In this document: piece after piece, positions 1 to 11,818 of the stretch | Layout: each line of letters opens with the position of its first letter | Numbering within the stretch: position 1 is the first letter of the stretch | Assembly (NCBI GenBank): GCA_012656075.1 | Contig: JAAKBF010000151.1 | Coordinates: 186,001 to 250,000, forward strand | DNA from: Phytophthora hibernalis | Taxonomy: Eukaryota > Oomycota > Peronosporomycetes > Peronosporales > Peronosporaceae | Length of the DNA stretch: 64,000 nt | Reading direction: 5' to 3' | The notes under the pieces: model-generated | Seen by the model: the letters and a program-made list of their open reading frames with translations, nothing else | Databases searched by the model: none | Told to the model about the DNA's origin: nothing | Made by a program: the position numbers and the translations under genes

Positions 1-602
1 ATGCTCCACTGCATCACCCACTGGTTCCCCACTCCTGCAGCCGCATAAGGCCACGATCCTCTACGGACCCAATCTCCAGGACGAGGTCGTTCAGCCCAGC
101 TGCGGTATTCACAAGGCCTCTCTTGCGTCGGCAGCTCACAGTTGACAGTCACGATCCCTCAGTCACTTAAGAATCTGAGACGGTTATGGGTGGTCGGAGG
201 CAGAGAAAACTACCGTAGCGCGAGTGTCTACAGAAGATCGCGTACATCCTCGTGATCTCCATCCCATTTTCTCTAATTGAGGCAAGCTGAGGTTACTTCC
301 TGGGGAGTTCTCAGTCATCAAGCTAAGCCAAATATCAACGCCACCAAAAATCGGCTCGGATAACGGCCAGGCATTGCCCAGTTTTCAATGCCAACGTCCT
401 TGCTCAAAAACGTTTGGTGTTGCTTGGTCGCGTTAAGTGCGTCAACAAGTCCCACCTTATTGTCCAATCCGCGCTTTTACAGTCTACTTTCATCTAATCG
501 GCATCTCGTTAAAAACGTTCGGTGCAGAGACACGTCTCTTCAATCCTAACGGGTGCACTCGAACTCATCAACTTCAGTCGACAATTCGCCTCGTGCCTCG
601 CA

Positions 603-650
603 GGTGCCTAATCTAACGGCCCTAGCTTCGGTGCCTAATCTAAGGACCCT
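603..650. repeat. 27-bp direct repeat upstream of ankyrin gene
   Basis: Two adjacent near-identical units, GGTGCCTAATCTAACGGCCC and GGTGCCTAATCTAAGGACCC, begin at 603 and 630. They end 9 bp before the putative start codon at 659. This could be leader sequence or a simple duplication; no regulatory function can be shown. The first 600 bases of the window hold no other recognisable feature. Confidence 0.6.
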
Positions 651-658
651 CGTCTAAC

Positions 659-2503
659 ATGACGGCGTCTTGGGCCACGGAGCGCCGACTAGTCCGCGCC
701 GCGCCGCCGCATAAAGCCGCGCGCAGTCGCTGTCTGCCACCGCTCTCGTGCGTGTTCGCGGCCCTGCGCAGCGCGTCGCCCGCCGTGGCCGCGCTCCCGC
801 ACGTGCTGGCCACCATGAGCGCGTGCCTGGACAATTCGCCGCGCTTTTCCGTCCCGCGCGCGTGCTCCAGAGCCCCCAGAGGCGCCAAATTGCACCTGCT
901 GGCGCGCCTCTACGCCGCCCAAGGCGCCGCGGAGCTGGATCCGCTGTACCGGCAGTGGGCGTTCGCGCGCGGAGCTGCCAACGCCGCGAAGCGCGGCGAC
1001 CTGCGCGTCATCCGGTGGCTCTGCGAGGAGTTTTACCCGCAGGGGCGCGTCACCGACGCTGTGGAGGCCGCGGCGCAGGCCGGACACGTGCGCATCCTGC
1101 AGTGGCTTTACGAGCACCACGCGCGCGTCTTCTGGGGCGCCAACGAGATGCGCGCGGCTGCACGCCTCGACCGCGTGGCCGTCGTCAAGTGGCTGCACGC
1201 ACACGGCGCCGCCGCTCGTGGGCATGAACGCCATCGAACTGGCAGCGCGCAACGGCAACATACAGCTGGTCAAATGGCTGCACACGACGAGGGGTCAGTG
1301 GTCAGGCTACGGCGCGGCGGAGGCGGCAGCGCAGGGCCATCTAGAGGTGTTCAAGTACATGATTAAGGGTCATTCTGTGCTTAGAGAGGGCGCGCTCAAT
1401 GAGGCCGCTGCTAATGGACATTTGGAGGCTGTGAAGAAGCTGGCCAGGCGCGCGCCCAGGCTTGTGACCACGAGGACGTCCACCGCGGCGTCGGAGCACG
1501 GACAGCTGCAGGTGGCCAAGTGGCTGCACGGCAAGAAGTTTGACGGTAAGTGCGTGCTGTGGACGACTGCGGCCTTGGACAAGGCGGCGACCAATGGGCA
1601 CTTGGAGATGGTCAAGTGGCTGCACCAGAACAGGTTCCAGGAGTCGTGGAAGGCGTGCACAAGGGACGCCATGGACGGCGCGGCGCGGAACGGCCACTTA
1701 CAGGTGCTGCAGTGGCTACACAAGCACAGACATGAAGGCTGCACGGTGCGTGCGATGGACGCGCGGCTGCCAACGGCCAGTTGAAGGTTGTGCAGTGGCT
1801 GCATGAAAACCGGTCAGAAGGCTGCACGCAGGACGCGATGAACGAGGCGGCAGCGAACAATCAGCTCCCGACTCTACGCTGGCTGCATCACCACAGACGG
1901 GAAGGATGCGGCACCGCGGCCATGGATGAAGCTGCCGGGGCGGACCACCTGCAAGTGGTGAGATGGCTGCACACACAGCGCCGTGAGGGATGTACTACCA
2001 ATGCGATGGACAACGCTGCTGCTAACGGCTATTTGGAAATGGTCAAGTGGCTGAAAGTAAATCGCCGTGAGGGCTGCACAGTACATGCTATGGATCGCGC
2101 CGCTGCTGGTGGACACTTGGAGACCGTCAAGTGGCTCCAGGCCAACCAAGTCGAAGGCTGCACGTCGACTGCCATGGACAACGCTGCCGCTGGAGGATGG
2201 TTGGAGACGGTGCGGTGGCTGCATCAGCACCGTACTGAAGGATGCACGGCCGCTGCCATGGATGAGGCCGCTGGTGGCGGCCATTTTGAAGTGATTTTGT
2301 TCCTGTTTGCCAACCGCACTGAGGGGTGCACGTGGCGAGCAGCTGAAAATGCGGCGCGGTCGGCTCACTTGGAGATCCTGCAGTGGTTCCACTCCCATTA
2401 CCCGGACCAGTTCGACCGCGATCGTGTAATTGAAGCCGCCGACCGAGACGACTTCTATTTGATGGAGTGGCTGCACAGTCTCGGCATGTGGCACGCGGCG
2501 TAG
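659..2503 (+). CDS. Ankyrin-repeat protein, frameshifted
   Basis: This is a protein of about 610 residues made mostly of 27-28 residue ankyrin units with the signature GHLEVVKWLHxxRxEGCT followed by AMDxAA. Such proteins are scaffolds for protein-protein contacts; the partner cannot be inferred. Three reading frames follow one another: 659-~1215, 1218-~1770 and 1781-2503. The second shift fits one missing base in the GCG-rich stretch near 1763, because the expected AAANGQLKVVQWL continues in the next frame. The N-terminal ~110 residues are non-repetitive and align by eye with the start of the ankyrin gene at 39578-41583 (shared ALPHV, FLD/CLD, then LDxxYxQ). ATG 659 is the first Met. An alternative start is the Met of MSACLDNSPRF (~812). 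The final unit ends with a DDFYLMEWLHSLG tail, also seen in the paralog. No signal peptide or membrane segment is visible. Third codon positions are GC-rich, as expected for a real oomycete gene. Confidence 0.8.
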
Positions 2504-2857
2504 GTGACTACGTCGCTGCAAGGGTACCAGCTTACTGTTATGTATGGCGAGGTACTCGAATGTAAGGTATCCAACCAGCACTTTTGCTCTTCTCCGCGCG
2601 GTGAATTTTGTAGCTCTGCAACCGGAGGTCGGATACAAAGCTGAGGATCCCCTCTATCTCGTTGATTTTTACGCCTAAAGCTGAGCACCTAAGCTATTCA
2701 AACTCAAACCCTCAATTGTGCGTGGCGACTTCAGAGCGGCCCGCCACAAATAAAATAATAATCGATCCGGCTATCAAATATAGCAGGGTTTTAGAGCTTA
2801 TTTGTTGAAGTATCTAAATCGTATTTCGAAAGGTATCATACAAGGATTCAGACCTCG

Positions 2858-4915
2858 TTGCAATCCCTGGTAGACTCTGAAAGTAAAATCCAGAGAATTA
2901 AAAGCCATAAGACGCGCCGACCAAACACCAAAGCCGCCAATCCTTTCGATTACGATGAAGCGCGCCAGCCCCAGCGCGCTCGGCGACGACGCCTTAGACC
3001 TGTCAGGCAACTCGGTACCCGTTTGGAAGAGCTTTTCCATTTAAATAATCAGTCAGTTATAGAAATGGCTACATTTGTTAACCTTGTCGCCCGACGACAG
3101 GCCGAATCCTCGATTTGTCTATAGGGACCACAGTCCCGGTGCCTCCATCGATGCCGAGCTAAATGCTCTGGTCAGCTACTCAGGCAATGAGGCTGAACTG
3201 GACGACAATCACCAGTCGCCCAAGGGTAGTGAGCGCGGCGAGGACGACGAATCCAAGCCTGCTGCTGTTGCTGAAGCACCGGCGAAAGCCGCCGCGGACG
3301 ACGTCGAAGAGGCTTCACCTCCCAAGAACCTGACTCTGTCGGAGTCATGAGCGCGCGCGTGCTGCTTCTCAGTCACCTCTCCATGAGGTGACCGCGACGG
3401 AGAAAGAACCGCCGTTGATCGATTTTTCGTCCAATTCCGAAGAAGAGGACGGGCAGGTTCACGTGCCTGAGGTTGTTGTCAACGTCAACGCTCGTGATGA
3501 ACAACAGGAGCGCCTTGCGGCTACTCGCCTGCGAGGCACTTTGCGTACCGAGTCTCCGTATTTGAAGGGCTACTTCCCGTCCGATAAGAACACGGGGTCT
3601 CCGTTGTTCTTGGAGAAGCCCGTGGAACCGCGTGGCCTTATCAGAGGGCGAACCTCCAAGGGCGCATTCAAGCGGACCTTGGTGGAGGTCCACCCGTTGT
3701 TTCACAACAACTTAGAGGCTGCCAGGTGTGTGTTGTTGGCACCACGGCGAGCCCCGCTCGAAGAGTTCACAAGCCTTCGTAAGAAGGCTGAGAACAAGCG
3801 TGGGCTTGCGCCCGTTTGGGGTTATCCCTGCGTCCAACTCGTGAACACTTCGACGAGTGCTCAAGCGGAGGACCTCTTCTGGAAGTAGCTCTTCCTTAGG
3901 GATTTCACTCCTCAGGAGATCGACCGCCTTCGGGACGAACAGAGTATTCCACCATTCTCGTTCAGCGTGACTTTCGCATTGAGTTCGCTCAGCAGATCAG
4001 TAGCGTCAGCTTACAGGTCAAATGGAGGAGCTCCGGCGTAAAGCGATGATCAACGCTCATGACGACCGCGGGTATAGCGTTGCGGCGGCTGTCGCTATAT
4101 CACCGCATTCGTCCAAGAAGGACAGAACTACTTACGAAGCGGACGTCGGGTCTGTTCCCAGATCTCGACAGCCTTTGGGCAGTCAACTTGGAGCCGTTTA
4201 ATCGGCTCCCATGAGTTCTGTGAAGAGGGTAACCCCGCCACTTTACCAAGAGCTGGCGTTTCCCTTGGCGGCGCCTCTCACGGAGAGCTCGCTCAACGTG
4301 GTCCCCATTACGTTCAAGGAGAGCCGACGGAGGCCTCGCACTCATACGAGTACGGTGCTCCGGTGCGACAGGAGGCGCCTCGGTCCGTGACTGGGTCCAG
4401 GGACTCGTTCGTGCTTGTCCAGCAGGATGAGAACGACAACTTCGCGACCCGGTGTACGCCCTTGAAATTGCTTTGGGTCTTGTTCCCGGGGACAGGTTGC
4501 TGCGCAGTTCGGGAAGCGCGGGGCTCTTGAGGCCCTGCAAGTTTATTTTTATTTGGCGGACATGCTCCGCGACGTGGAAGACATCCACGAGCATGTAGAT
4601 CGCCGGATGACCGAGCTTGATCGTGATAATCTCCGCGGGAAGATCGCCGAGCTCCGACGCGAGTTGAGCTCGCATCTTCCTCGGGAGACTCATTCTCGAG
4701 CTCCGACTCGGCCCCAGCCTCAACCGCAGGCTTATGCTTACGCACAGACTTACCAATACGGCCCGTACGCGTACGGCCCTTCCTTTGGCGGGAGCCCGTC
4801 GTACCCGCAGCCGATGTACGACCAGGCCTCTTTTCAGAGGCCGTATTTTTCCTCGTTGACCCCACCAATTGAGACCCCGTCTCGCTTCGTGGGGGTGACG
4901 TCACCCTTACGGTGA
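2858..4915 (+). pseudogene. Broken coding-like region of unknown family (gag-like?)
   Basis: Coding-like stretches on + change frame repeatedly: 2858-3124, 3075-3350, 3388-3888, a short piece after 3888 reading DFTPQEIDRLRDEQ, and 4410-4915. The last piece contains DRLLRSFGKRGALEALQ, then a charged helical stretch (DVEDIHEHVDRR), then a Pro/Gln/Tyr-rich tail (4700-4900). An acidic, Ser-rich N-terminal part followed by a charged helical domain and a P/Q/Y-rich tail resembles a retroelement Gag, but I recognise no family. It lies antisense to the end of the gypsy pol at 4100-7025, so it could be an antisense ORF of that element or part of another nested one. Amino-acid composition supports real coding; the breaks indicate decay or indel errors. 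Confidence 0.4.
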
Positions 4916-7025
4916 CCGCCTCCTCTTTCGTATGAGGGCCGTCGCCTTGAGGATCGTGATACCTCTTCAGACGACCCACATAGAACGTCGGGTGGGTCGT
5001 CATCGACTTGGGCAAGTCGATCGTGTGACCGCACCATTCCTGGCCAGGACCGTGAAAGGTCCAATAAAGCGGTGCTTCAGTTTGTTGCTATCAACGGAGC
5101 TTACAAGATTTTGCGGTAAGTTCCTAGTGTCAAGTAGGACTAAGGCACCCACATTAAACACGTTAATGTTTCCTCTTCCATGTTTGTCAGAGTACTCCTT
5201 TTGTTTATCTAGAGCGGTAGCCATAGCATCACTAACCCGGCTTATGATATTAAGCCTATCATCGACAAAGTCATCAATTGCTTTCGCAATAAGACCGGTG
5301 TCACGTCCGACACTTGGGAGGAAAGAGCTTTCCGAGCCCCCACTTACGATAGAAGCCGCAGAGCATCCCCGCAGTGTCACAGGCACTTGGGGCTGCCGCA
5401 GCCCATTCAGGTAGAAGCGGGTAAACCCGGTCGACGTGTGGACCGCGTTGTTGAGCGCAAACTCAACCATCGGTAGGCGGTCAGACCAAGTGCCCGGAGA
5501 ATCCGCACAGATACTCCGAAGTGTGTCTTCGAGGACGCGGTTAACCCGCGCCGTCTGGCTATCCGTATGGGGATGGTCCGCGGTGGACATCAGAAGTCTG
5601 GTTCCGAGTAATTGAACCAGGGTCTTCCAGAGCCGGGCCGTGAAGTGCGGGTCTCGATCGGAGACAATGGTCTCTGATGTACCATCTTGCTCAGACGGCA
5701 AACAAACACCAGGATGCCGGTGTTACCGTGTGCGTCAGCTGGTAGTCCGAAGACGAAGTCATAGCTCATTGACTTCCAGTAGTCCGCCGGGACAGGCAGA
5801 CTCTGAAAGAGGAGGAGCCGAAGCGTGACCTGCGGGCTTCACACGCTGACATGTTTAGCATGTCTTGACGTACGTGGCGACCCACTTGTGCATGTTGGGC
5901 CCACCGAAATGCGTTGACACGGAGAGGAACGTCTTCTCCCGACCAAGGTGACCTCGTGATGCCGTGTCGTGCGCCTCAAGAAGTATGTCATACTTCAGGT
6001 CTTCGTCGTTCGCGGCGACCACCCGGGAGGGTCGGCTGTGTCTACCCGGAAGTAGAGCAGCCAGTCCGACCACTCATAGCGAGGAGAGCCACGTTAGCTT
6101 GGCCTCTTTGCCTACAGAGAGGTAGCGGACGATAGGTGCCAGCGTCTCGTCATCCCGATACGCCATGCGCATCCGATCATAAAGATCACTCGTGGCTCTC
6201 GTAATATGAGCCAGTTCGTAGTCTGGACGGCGTGACAGCGCGTCGCCAAGCACGTTCAGCTTGCCAGGCTTGTATTCAACGCGGAAGTTGTATAGCGACA
6301 GTTATCGGGCCATTCGCTGCGACAGGTGTGGCGAGTTAGTCGCCGTCTGCAAGGACGTGTGATCGGTGTAGATCCCAAAGGGTGCTGAGCCCAGAAGATG
6401 CACCCGAACATCACCAGGCGTACTTCATTTCGAGGAGCTCCTTGTCGTGCACAGGGTAGTTCCTCCGGCTGCCTTAAGCTGCCTCGACTGGAACGAGATA
6501 ACTCGCTCATGTCCGTCCTCGTCGTTTTGCATCAGCGCGCAGCCAATTGCATATTCGGATGCGTCGAAGACGACACGGGACGGCTTCGTCTCGTCCGACA
6601 GAGCCAGGACAGGCGCGCACTGAAGGCTCGCCTTGATGCTGACAAACGCGTCCTGGTGGTGGCTTTCCCAGCGCCACTCAATGGCCTTCTTTAACAAATC
6701 GGACAAGGGCTTTGTCAACCCGGCGTAGCACGCACTGTACTTGTGCAAGTAATTGGCCAAACCCAGCCACCTACGCAGATTCTTTTGGGATCTTGGCGTT
6801 GCCCAGGCTGAGATGGCTTGGACCTTGTCGTGGTCGGCCCGCACACCGACGCTGCTGACAAAACAGCCGAGAACCTTGATTTCTCCGGCAGCAAAGACGC
6901 GCTTGTCGATGTTAGTACAGAGCTTGTTGGCTCTCATGACCTCGAACACTCGACGGAGGTTCTCAAGATGCACCTCGATAGTCGTCTTTCCTCCTCGGCA
7001 CGGCTATGGATGAATATCATCACTT
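4100..7025 (-). mobile_element. Ty3/gypsy retrotransposon pol with chromodomain, 5'-truncated
   Basis: Reading the minus strand from 7025 to 4100 gives, across several frames: the end of reverse transcriptase (thumb, FEVMRANKLCTNIDK), RNase H (VVFDASEYAIGCALMQ, 6425-6973), the integrase zinc-binding part (GHLGREKT near 5990), and the integrase core. The core keeps its three acidic residues: D in MSYDFVFGLP (near 5790), D in IVSDRDPHF (near 5660) and E in NRVLEDTLR (near 5540). An SH3-like segment follows (HPTFYVGRLKRYHDPQ, near 4980), then a chromodomain (LLVKWRGYP followed by SWEPIKRLQVDCP in another frame, 4140-4310). Protease, gag and most of reverse transcriptase are absent; the break near 7025 falls next to the active-site Asp-Asp. 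Many frameshifts make it inactive. The chromodomain places it with chromovirus-type gypsy elements, whose chromodomain is thought to guide integration. Confidence 0.88.
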
Positions 7026-8085
7026 ATCCGACCCTACCTAGATTTTGTATTGTGTATGGTGACACTTTAATGGCCAATCACTAAGTTTTAAATATAAATA
7101 GCCAATCATAAACACACTATCATGTAATATCGACCAATGGTTGCGCATAGGGTTATGTAGGTCCTCTATCCCAGCCATTCCGACGTATCGGGTCGGAGGA
7201 GCAAAAATATTGTATCCCTTTTTTTGGGATTATACGGATTATTGTGTAACTGACCTAAGTCGAACTCTAATAACCATCCATGACTGGCCATTCCTTCCTG
7301 TCATGTACATCACCATCACACCCTCTACTGCCTACCGTCCTAATGTCCGTGCTCTCTCTTCTTCAAGCCATCGTCTCCCGGTGATCTCCCACCAGTGGCC
7401 TATATCTCCTCCGTGCCGTCGATTCGCTCCTACCCCGTACTCTCATATGTCGACTAGGAAGAGACTATGTTATCCGCTAATTGAGGCATTTTCCCGCAGA
7501 TTGACTTTGTTTATCGTGCTAGCCTCTTCTACCTGCGGGGATCCAGCTCACCTAAAAGTGATCTATCCCGTCTCGATGCATCAAGCAAAACACGACGGTA
7601 TTATAATAGCATACCGATCTGCACGAACGTGTGCATAGCAGGGTTTAATGCATTATATGTGCATAGTAGGAGTTTAATGCATTGCACAAAACATACTTAG
7701 TAGTACCGTATTACCTCTGTTACAGGCGTCACCAATCTGCAGGTGGGGTAGGGCTCGTACTTAACTCACCGTATTTGATCTTATCTCTGTTACACTAGTT
7801 TAATAGCTCGCTAACACTAATCAAGTACCTACCAACGACATATACCCCTGCTCATGAATTTTATAGCGGAAGCGCAAACGGCGATCGATTTACTTGCCTT
7901 AGTACGCCAATGGAGAGATGATGATCATATCGTATGTACCGGTATTATGCCTATTGTTTCATTGGCTAAACGTGAGTGACGCTTGTAACTAAGCGACGCT
8001 TGAAACAGGGGGAATACGGTAATACGGTACTAGTAGTACAGGTTGATCCTTTGATCCGGCATACCCAATGCTTGTAAGTAGGGTA
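7026..8085. other. No gene recognised (1.06 kb, AT-rich)
   Basis: AT-rich sequence with scattered short motifs, such as two GCATAG-linked GTTTAATGCATT copies near 7640-7685. The open stretch at 7141-7638 has no recognisable domain and a composition unlike the neighbouring genes. It may include remnants of the gypsy element upstream of its break, but no long terminal repeat could be identified. Confidence 0.5.
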
Positions 8086-8100
8086 TTAACCCTTTCGCGA
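8086..8100 (+). repeat. piggyBac left end: TTAA target site plus 11-bp TIR
   Basis: TTAA followed by CCCTTTCGCGA. It is the exact inverted match of 14189-14203. A third copy of the 11-mer occurs at 21954-21964, in the same orientation as the right end. Confidence 0.9.
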
Positions 8101-8912
8101 GCCCCTTGCCTAAAGTATACTATACAAGGTCAAGATAATCAGTCCTAGAAGGGCACAAAAATCGCCCTTTAAGGAATTCACGGTACCCGCCGGGGGCCGT
8201 GCGCTGTTCACTATCCTCCCGGATGCAGGATAGAAAGACGGGCGACCTAAAAGGGCACAGAAAGCGCCGTTTTAGGTATTCACATAGTAATTAAGGACAC
8301 AGCGGATTGCCTAATATTTTCTTTTGTTGTGGCGACTGGACGAAGTTGGTTGAAACACAGCGTAATTTATGAGGTGAGAAATAGCACCTTCGTAGTTTAC
8401 CTCGACGGCCTATTCTCCGCACGATGACGCGCCTGGTTGACGCTGTGTACGAGTGCGCGTCACCAAGACCCGGAGCTAGCCGACGAGCAATTAGTTCTTG
8501 GTTAGAACAGTAGACCGGTACAGCAAATTTAGTATATAAATGGACTCGGATTTGCTGTTACTCCGGTTGGCAGATGAGTGAGTGTGGAGCGATCTTCGAC
8601 GGACTTTCAACTAGATGTTGGGCTCTTGTAGGTATATAATTGACAAATTGTATGCCCGTCTGTTCCCGCTATCGTGATAAACACAGGTAGGTGTAAATGT
8701 CTTTATCTTACTATGCTGAGTAATGCATTGCTCATCACAAGATCCCGGCGCGAAAATTATGCCGTAAATTTTATACCTGTCCAAACAGATTGATATCAGA
8801 TATTTAAATGACATAATTTTGTATTAAATCATACCCCTTTTATATTTTATTTTGATGTGACATGATTCGCCACCACTCTCAGTCCACACAATAGAATTTT
8901 CTCCGAGGGAGA

Positions 8913-11451
8913 ATGCCAAAGCGGGCGCTGGAGGAAGCAGACGACGGAAGCACCGCAACACGGCGACGGTCGTCTCGCTCGGAGCCTGCTGCAAGCAAGC
9001 TCGGTGGTGTTGTTGCCTTCAACGATGCGTGGGCGTGGCTGCGACGCGCAGGATGGCACTCAAAACCACTTTCCACGCGAAGTTTGGATCCTCGGTACCG
9101 ATGTATTCGGTCAGAAGGCGACCCAGACAGCGAGGAAGGTGTCGGCTTTCTTCTTGGCGAGGCTGACGTCCTCCAATATGCTGCTCAAGCGACCGGTAAG
9201 GTGATTAATGATACTGAGTTAGTACAAGTGTGCTAAACACGTTGTTCCAGCGGCTGCAGCAGCCGACACGAACGGCAGTGACACAGAACAACGCCGCGAA
9301 CAAGTACCACGCGGAGACGGAGGCGACCAAGATGGTGAACGAGAGGCGGAGACACGAGTGATGCGAGACAACAAGCGCGTGATCAAGCAGGGCACGATCC
9401 TGCAGCAGTCCAACAAGCTGAGGCCGGACAAGGACGTGGACGCAGTGCAAGTCGCAGCAGCGGCCGTGGCGTCCCGAAAGGTGCGATGCTTGACCGCTTC
9501 TTGGGTCAGTCGTGTGTGCTTACGTTATGTTGGATTGTGCCACAGCTGCAGTAGCCACTATGATCAGTGGCCGCGAACCAGCAGCGCGCGGGGATGGAGG
9601 CGGCCATGTGGGCGATGTGAGCGATGGCGGAGACCCAAGCGACGCGCGAAACCAAGCCCGTGATCAGGTCGAGCTCGAAGCAGCTGGATCCCGACAACCT
9701 GGACCGGATCTCAGCAAGGACGAGGACGACGACGCAGTGCAGGCCGCGGCGGTGGCCGTGGCGTCGCGAAAGGTGAGGTGCTTTATCGTTGTCCGTGCGT
9801 TCTGAATGCTCACCATGTGTGTATTAATGTTAAACGTTGTCATCATGTTCTACATGGCGTTGAACGACAAAGGAGAATATGCAAACTACTGGGGCCAACA
9901 ACCAGAAGATATGATATTTGGCGGCAGCTCAACCTCGCTGGATTGTGTGATGACTCAATCGGTACAAACTGCTGCGGCGCTGTCTCAGTTTGAACGCGTC
10001 GCCAACCACGCTGCGTCGCGATGCTGCAGCCCGTATTCGACCTCTGTTGAATTTACTGAAAGTCACTGGCGGACTATACATCAAGGTTGGGAGGAATGTG
10101 GCTCTGAACGAATCTAGTGTAGCCTGCAGGTCTCGGCAAGGAAGGCATATGATTGTATTCAATCCAATGAAGCCGACTGGAAAATATCATCTCCGATTAT
10201 ACGTTGTATGCTGCTCATCTACCTGGATTGCACTCAACTACAAGTTGCACTGTAAAAGGTGTGATGTTCGAGACCAACTCGATGGTGTTGTTGGGCGTGA
10301 AGAAGCGCAATCGCTGCGGGAAAAATTTGATAAGGTGTCGAAGATTCGACAGCACGTGCTGGAGGTTATGTGACCATCGTTCGGCACCAAACGTATCGTC
10401 AATATGATCAAATATTACACCTCAGTCCAACTTCTTCAAGAGCTCGAGCTCAAAGGTCTGTACGCTCGGGGTACCATCAAATCCAACAGCAAGCATTTCC
10501 CCTGCCACACGATCCTCGATGAGACTAAACTGTACTCGCGGGGGTACCCGCCAGGCCATCTCACGCGTTTATAGTATGATTGCTGCCTCCTGGTGCGACG
10601 GGGACGTCGTCAACATGGTGTCAGACGCCGACGCATCCACGATCACACCTGTCACTAGGATGGTTGGCAATGCGTCGCCTGAGGTTGCAGCACCAACATG
10701 CATAGGTGAATACAACCAGAACATGCAAGGCGTGTGCAGATTGGACCAGATCCGAGGCAGATTTGCCATTGCAGACGGTCATTCTTACAAAAGATGACAC
10801 AAGAAACATGCTCTAGCCAGGATAGATATTGCACGGTCGAACGCGTATTTGACGCGCCGAGTGGCAAGCCCGACCGAACCGCGCGTGACCCACACCGACA
10901 ATTTATGAATTTAGCAAGTGAACCCATGAACGGCAAGTGGGTCGAAGCTCCAAGTGAGGGGTGTATGATCTACAGAGCACGGTTGGTAGACGAACATTTG
11001 GGCGTCGGTGACGGTGGAGATTCCAGCGTTACACCCACTCGACGGCCGACCTCGGGCGCCACCAGTCCTCTCCGGTAGTGCACGGCCGTTGCATCTGAGC
11101 AAATTTACGAAAAGAAGAGCAGGGAACGACGCCGGTGTATTATTTGTCAATGGGAAGACCGCTATCCGACGGAGGTGACGACGTACAGCCTTGCCCACGG
11201 TATGCCGAGAAGTTAACGAACAGCCGCCAGCGACCTGGATGTGCCCACACCAGTCGTTGACTTGCTGGGATAAATTCCACAAGTTTTATTTGCCCCAGAA
11301 ACTCTTCACAGCGAAAGGGAACATCCGCCGGTGGTTGTTGCTCGGTTATCTGAAGAGCGCTGCAACTGACCCCGATACTAGCAAATTCGATCTACCTGAG
11401 TCTATGGTAGCCACCTCAACGCCCGCTGTCATGCGCCAAATTCTTTTATAA
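8913..11451 (+). pseudogene. piggyBac transposase, decayed
   Basis: ATG 8913 opens an N-terminal domain (AWAWLRRAGWHSKP, then FLLGEADVLQY). The same domain lies on the minus strand at about 20830-21150. A likely intron is 9196-9250 (GTAAGG to TTCCAG). Two Ala-rich exon-like copies follow (9419-9491 and 9709-9782). The DDE core is readable from about 10030: IRPLLNLLKVTGGLY, ALNESSVACRSRQGRH, NPMKPTGKYHLRLYVVC, LKGLYARGTIKSNSKHFP, and near 10720 CIGEYNQNMQGVCRLDQ. A C-terminal zinc-binding region with paired Cys is seen at 11115-11330 (CIICQWEDRYPTEVTTY; CPHQSLTCWDKFHKFYLPQ). In functional family members the three catalytic Asp sit in xDExM, MDNYYTS-like and GVDRxDQ contexts. Here they read LNES, NMIKYYTS and GVCRLDQ, so all three appear lost. 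Stops and frameshifts are also frequent. It should normally catalyse excision and insertion of the 8086-14203 element at TTAA. Confidence 0.85.
9419..9782 (+). repeat. Tandem exon duplication in piggyBac transposase
   Basis: The segments 9419-9491 and 9709-9782 share the core GACGCAGTGCA, the VAVASRKVRC-coding end and the adjoining GTGCGATGCT/GTGAGGTGCT donor-like site. Each is preceded by a CAG acceptor-like site (near 9250 and 9542). This is best read as a duplication of an exon together with part of the flanking intron. Confidence 0.55.
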
Positions 11452-11464
11452 CTGCTGGCTTGGA

Positions 11465-11815
11465 CATGGTGGCCGAGATTCGGACACTCGCAGCGTCCTG
11501 GCGGTGAGTTGTCGCCGAACCCTGTCGTGGACGTGGCGAGCTGATGCCGGACCCTGTACTTGACGCATCGGCCGAGAAGCTGCTGGACACTCGCAGCGAC
11601 TTGGTGGCGAGCTGCGGAAGGACGCTAGCGTGGATGAGGCGACCGAGAATCTGCCGGACACTCGCACCGACTTGGCGGAGCGCGGCGTACGGACCCTGGC
11701 CTTGACGAGGTGGAGCTACGTACGCTCGCAGAGACTGGGCGGCGGGCTGCCGCCAGACCCCGGCGTGTACGTGGCGGCGAGCTGCGTACGGACCCTGGTG
11801 TGGACGGGGTGCCCA
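11465..11815. repeat. GC-rich degenerate tandem repeat
   Basis: Recurring blocks such as GGCGAGCTG, GGACACTCGCA and GTACGGACCCTGG repeat with an irregular period, roughly 75-110 bp, between the transposase and the nested TIR element. On the minus strand they read as repeated QGPYAARR / QGPYAALR / QGSATTHR blocks, but there is no recognisable protein. Confidence 0.5.
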
Positions 11816-11818
11816 AGT

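Noticed and set aside
7141..7638. + strand frame of 165 codons
   Set aside because: Does not start at a convincing ATG context, has no recognisable domain, and its composition is unlike coding neighbours.
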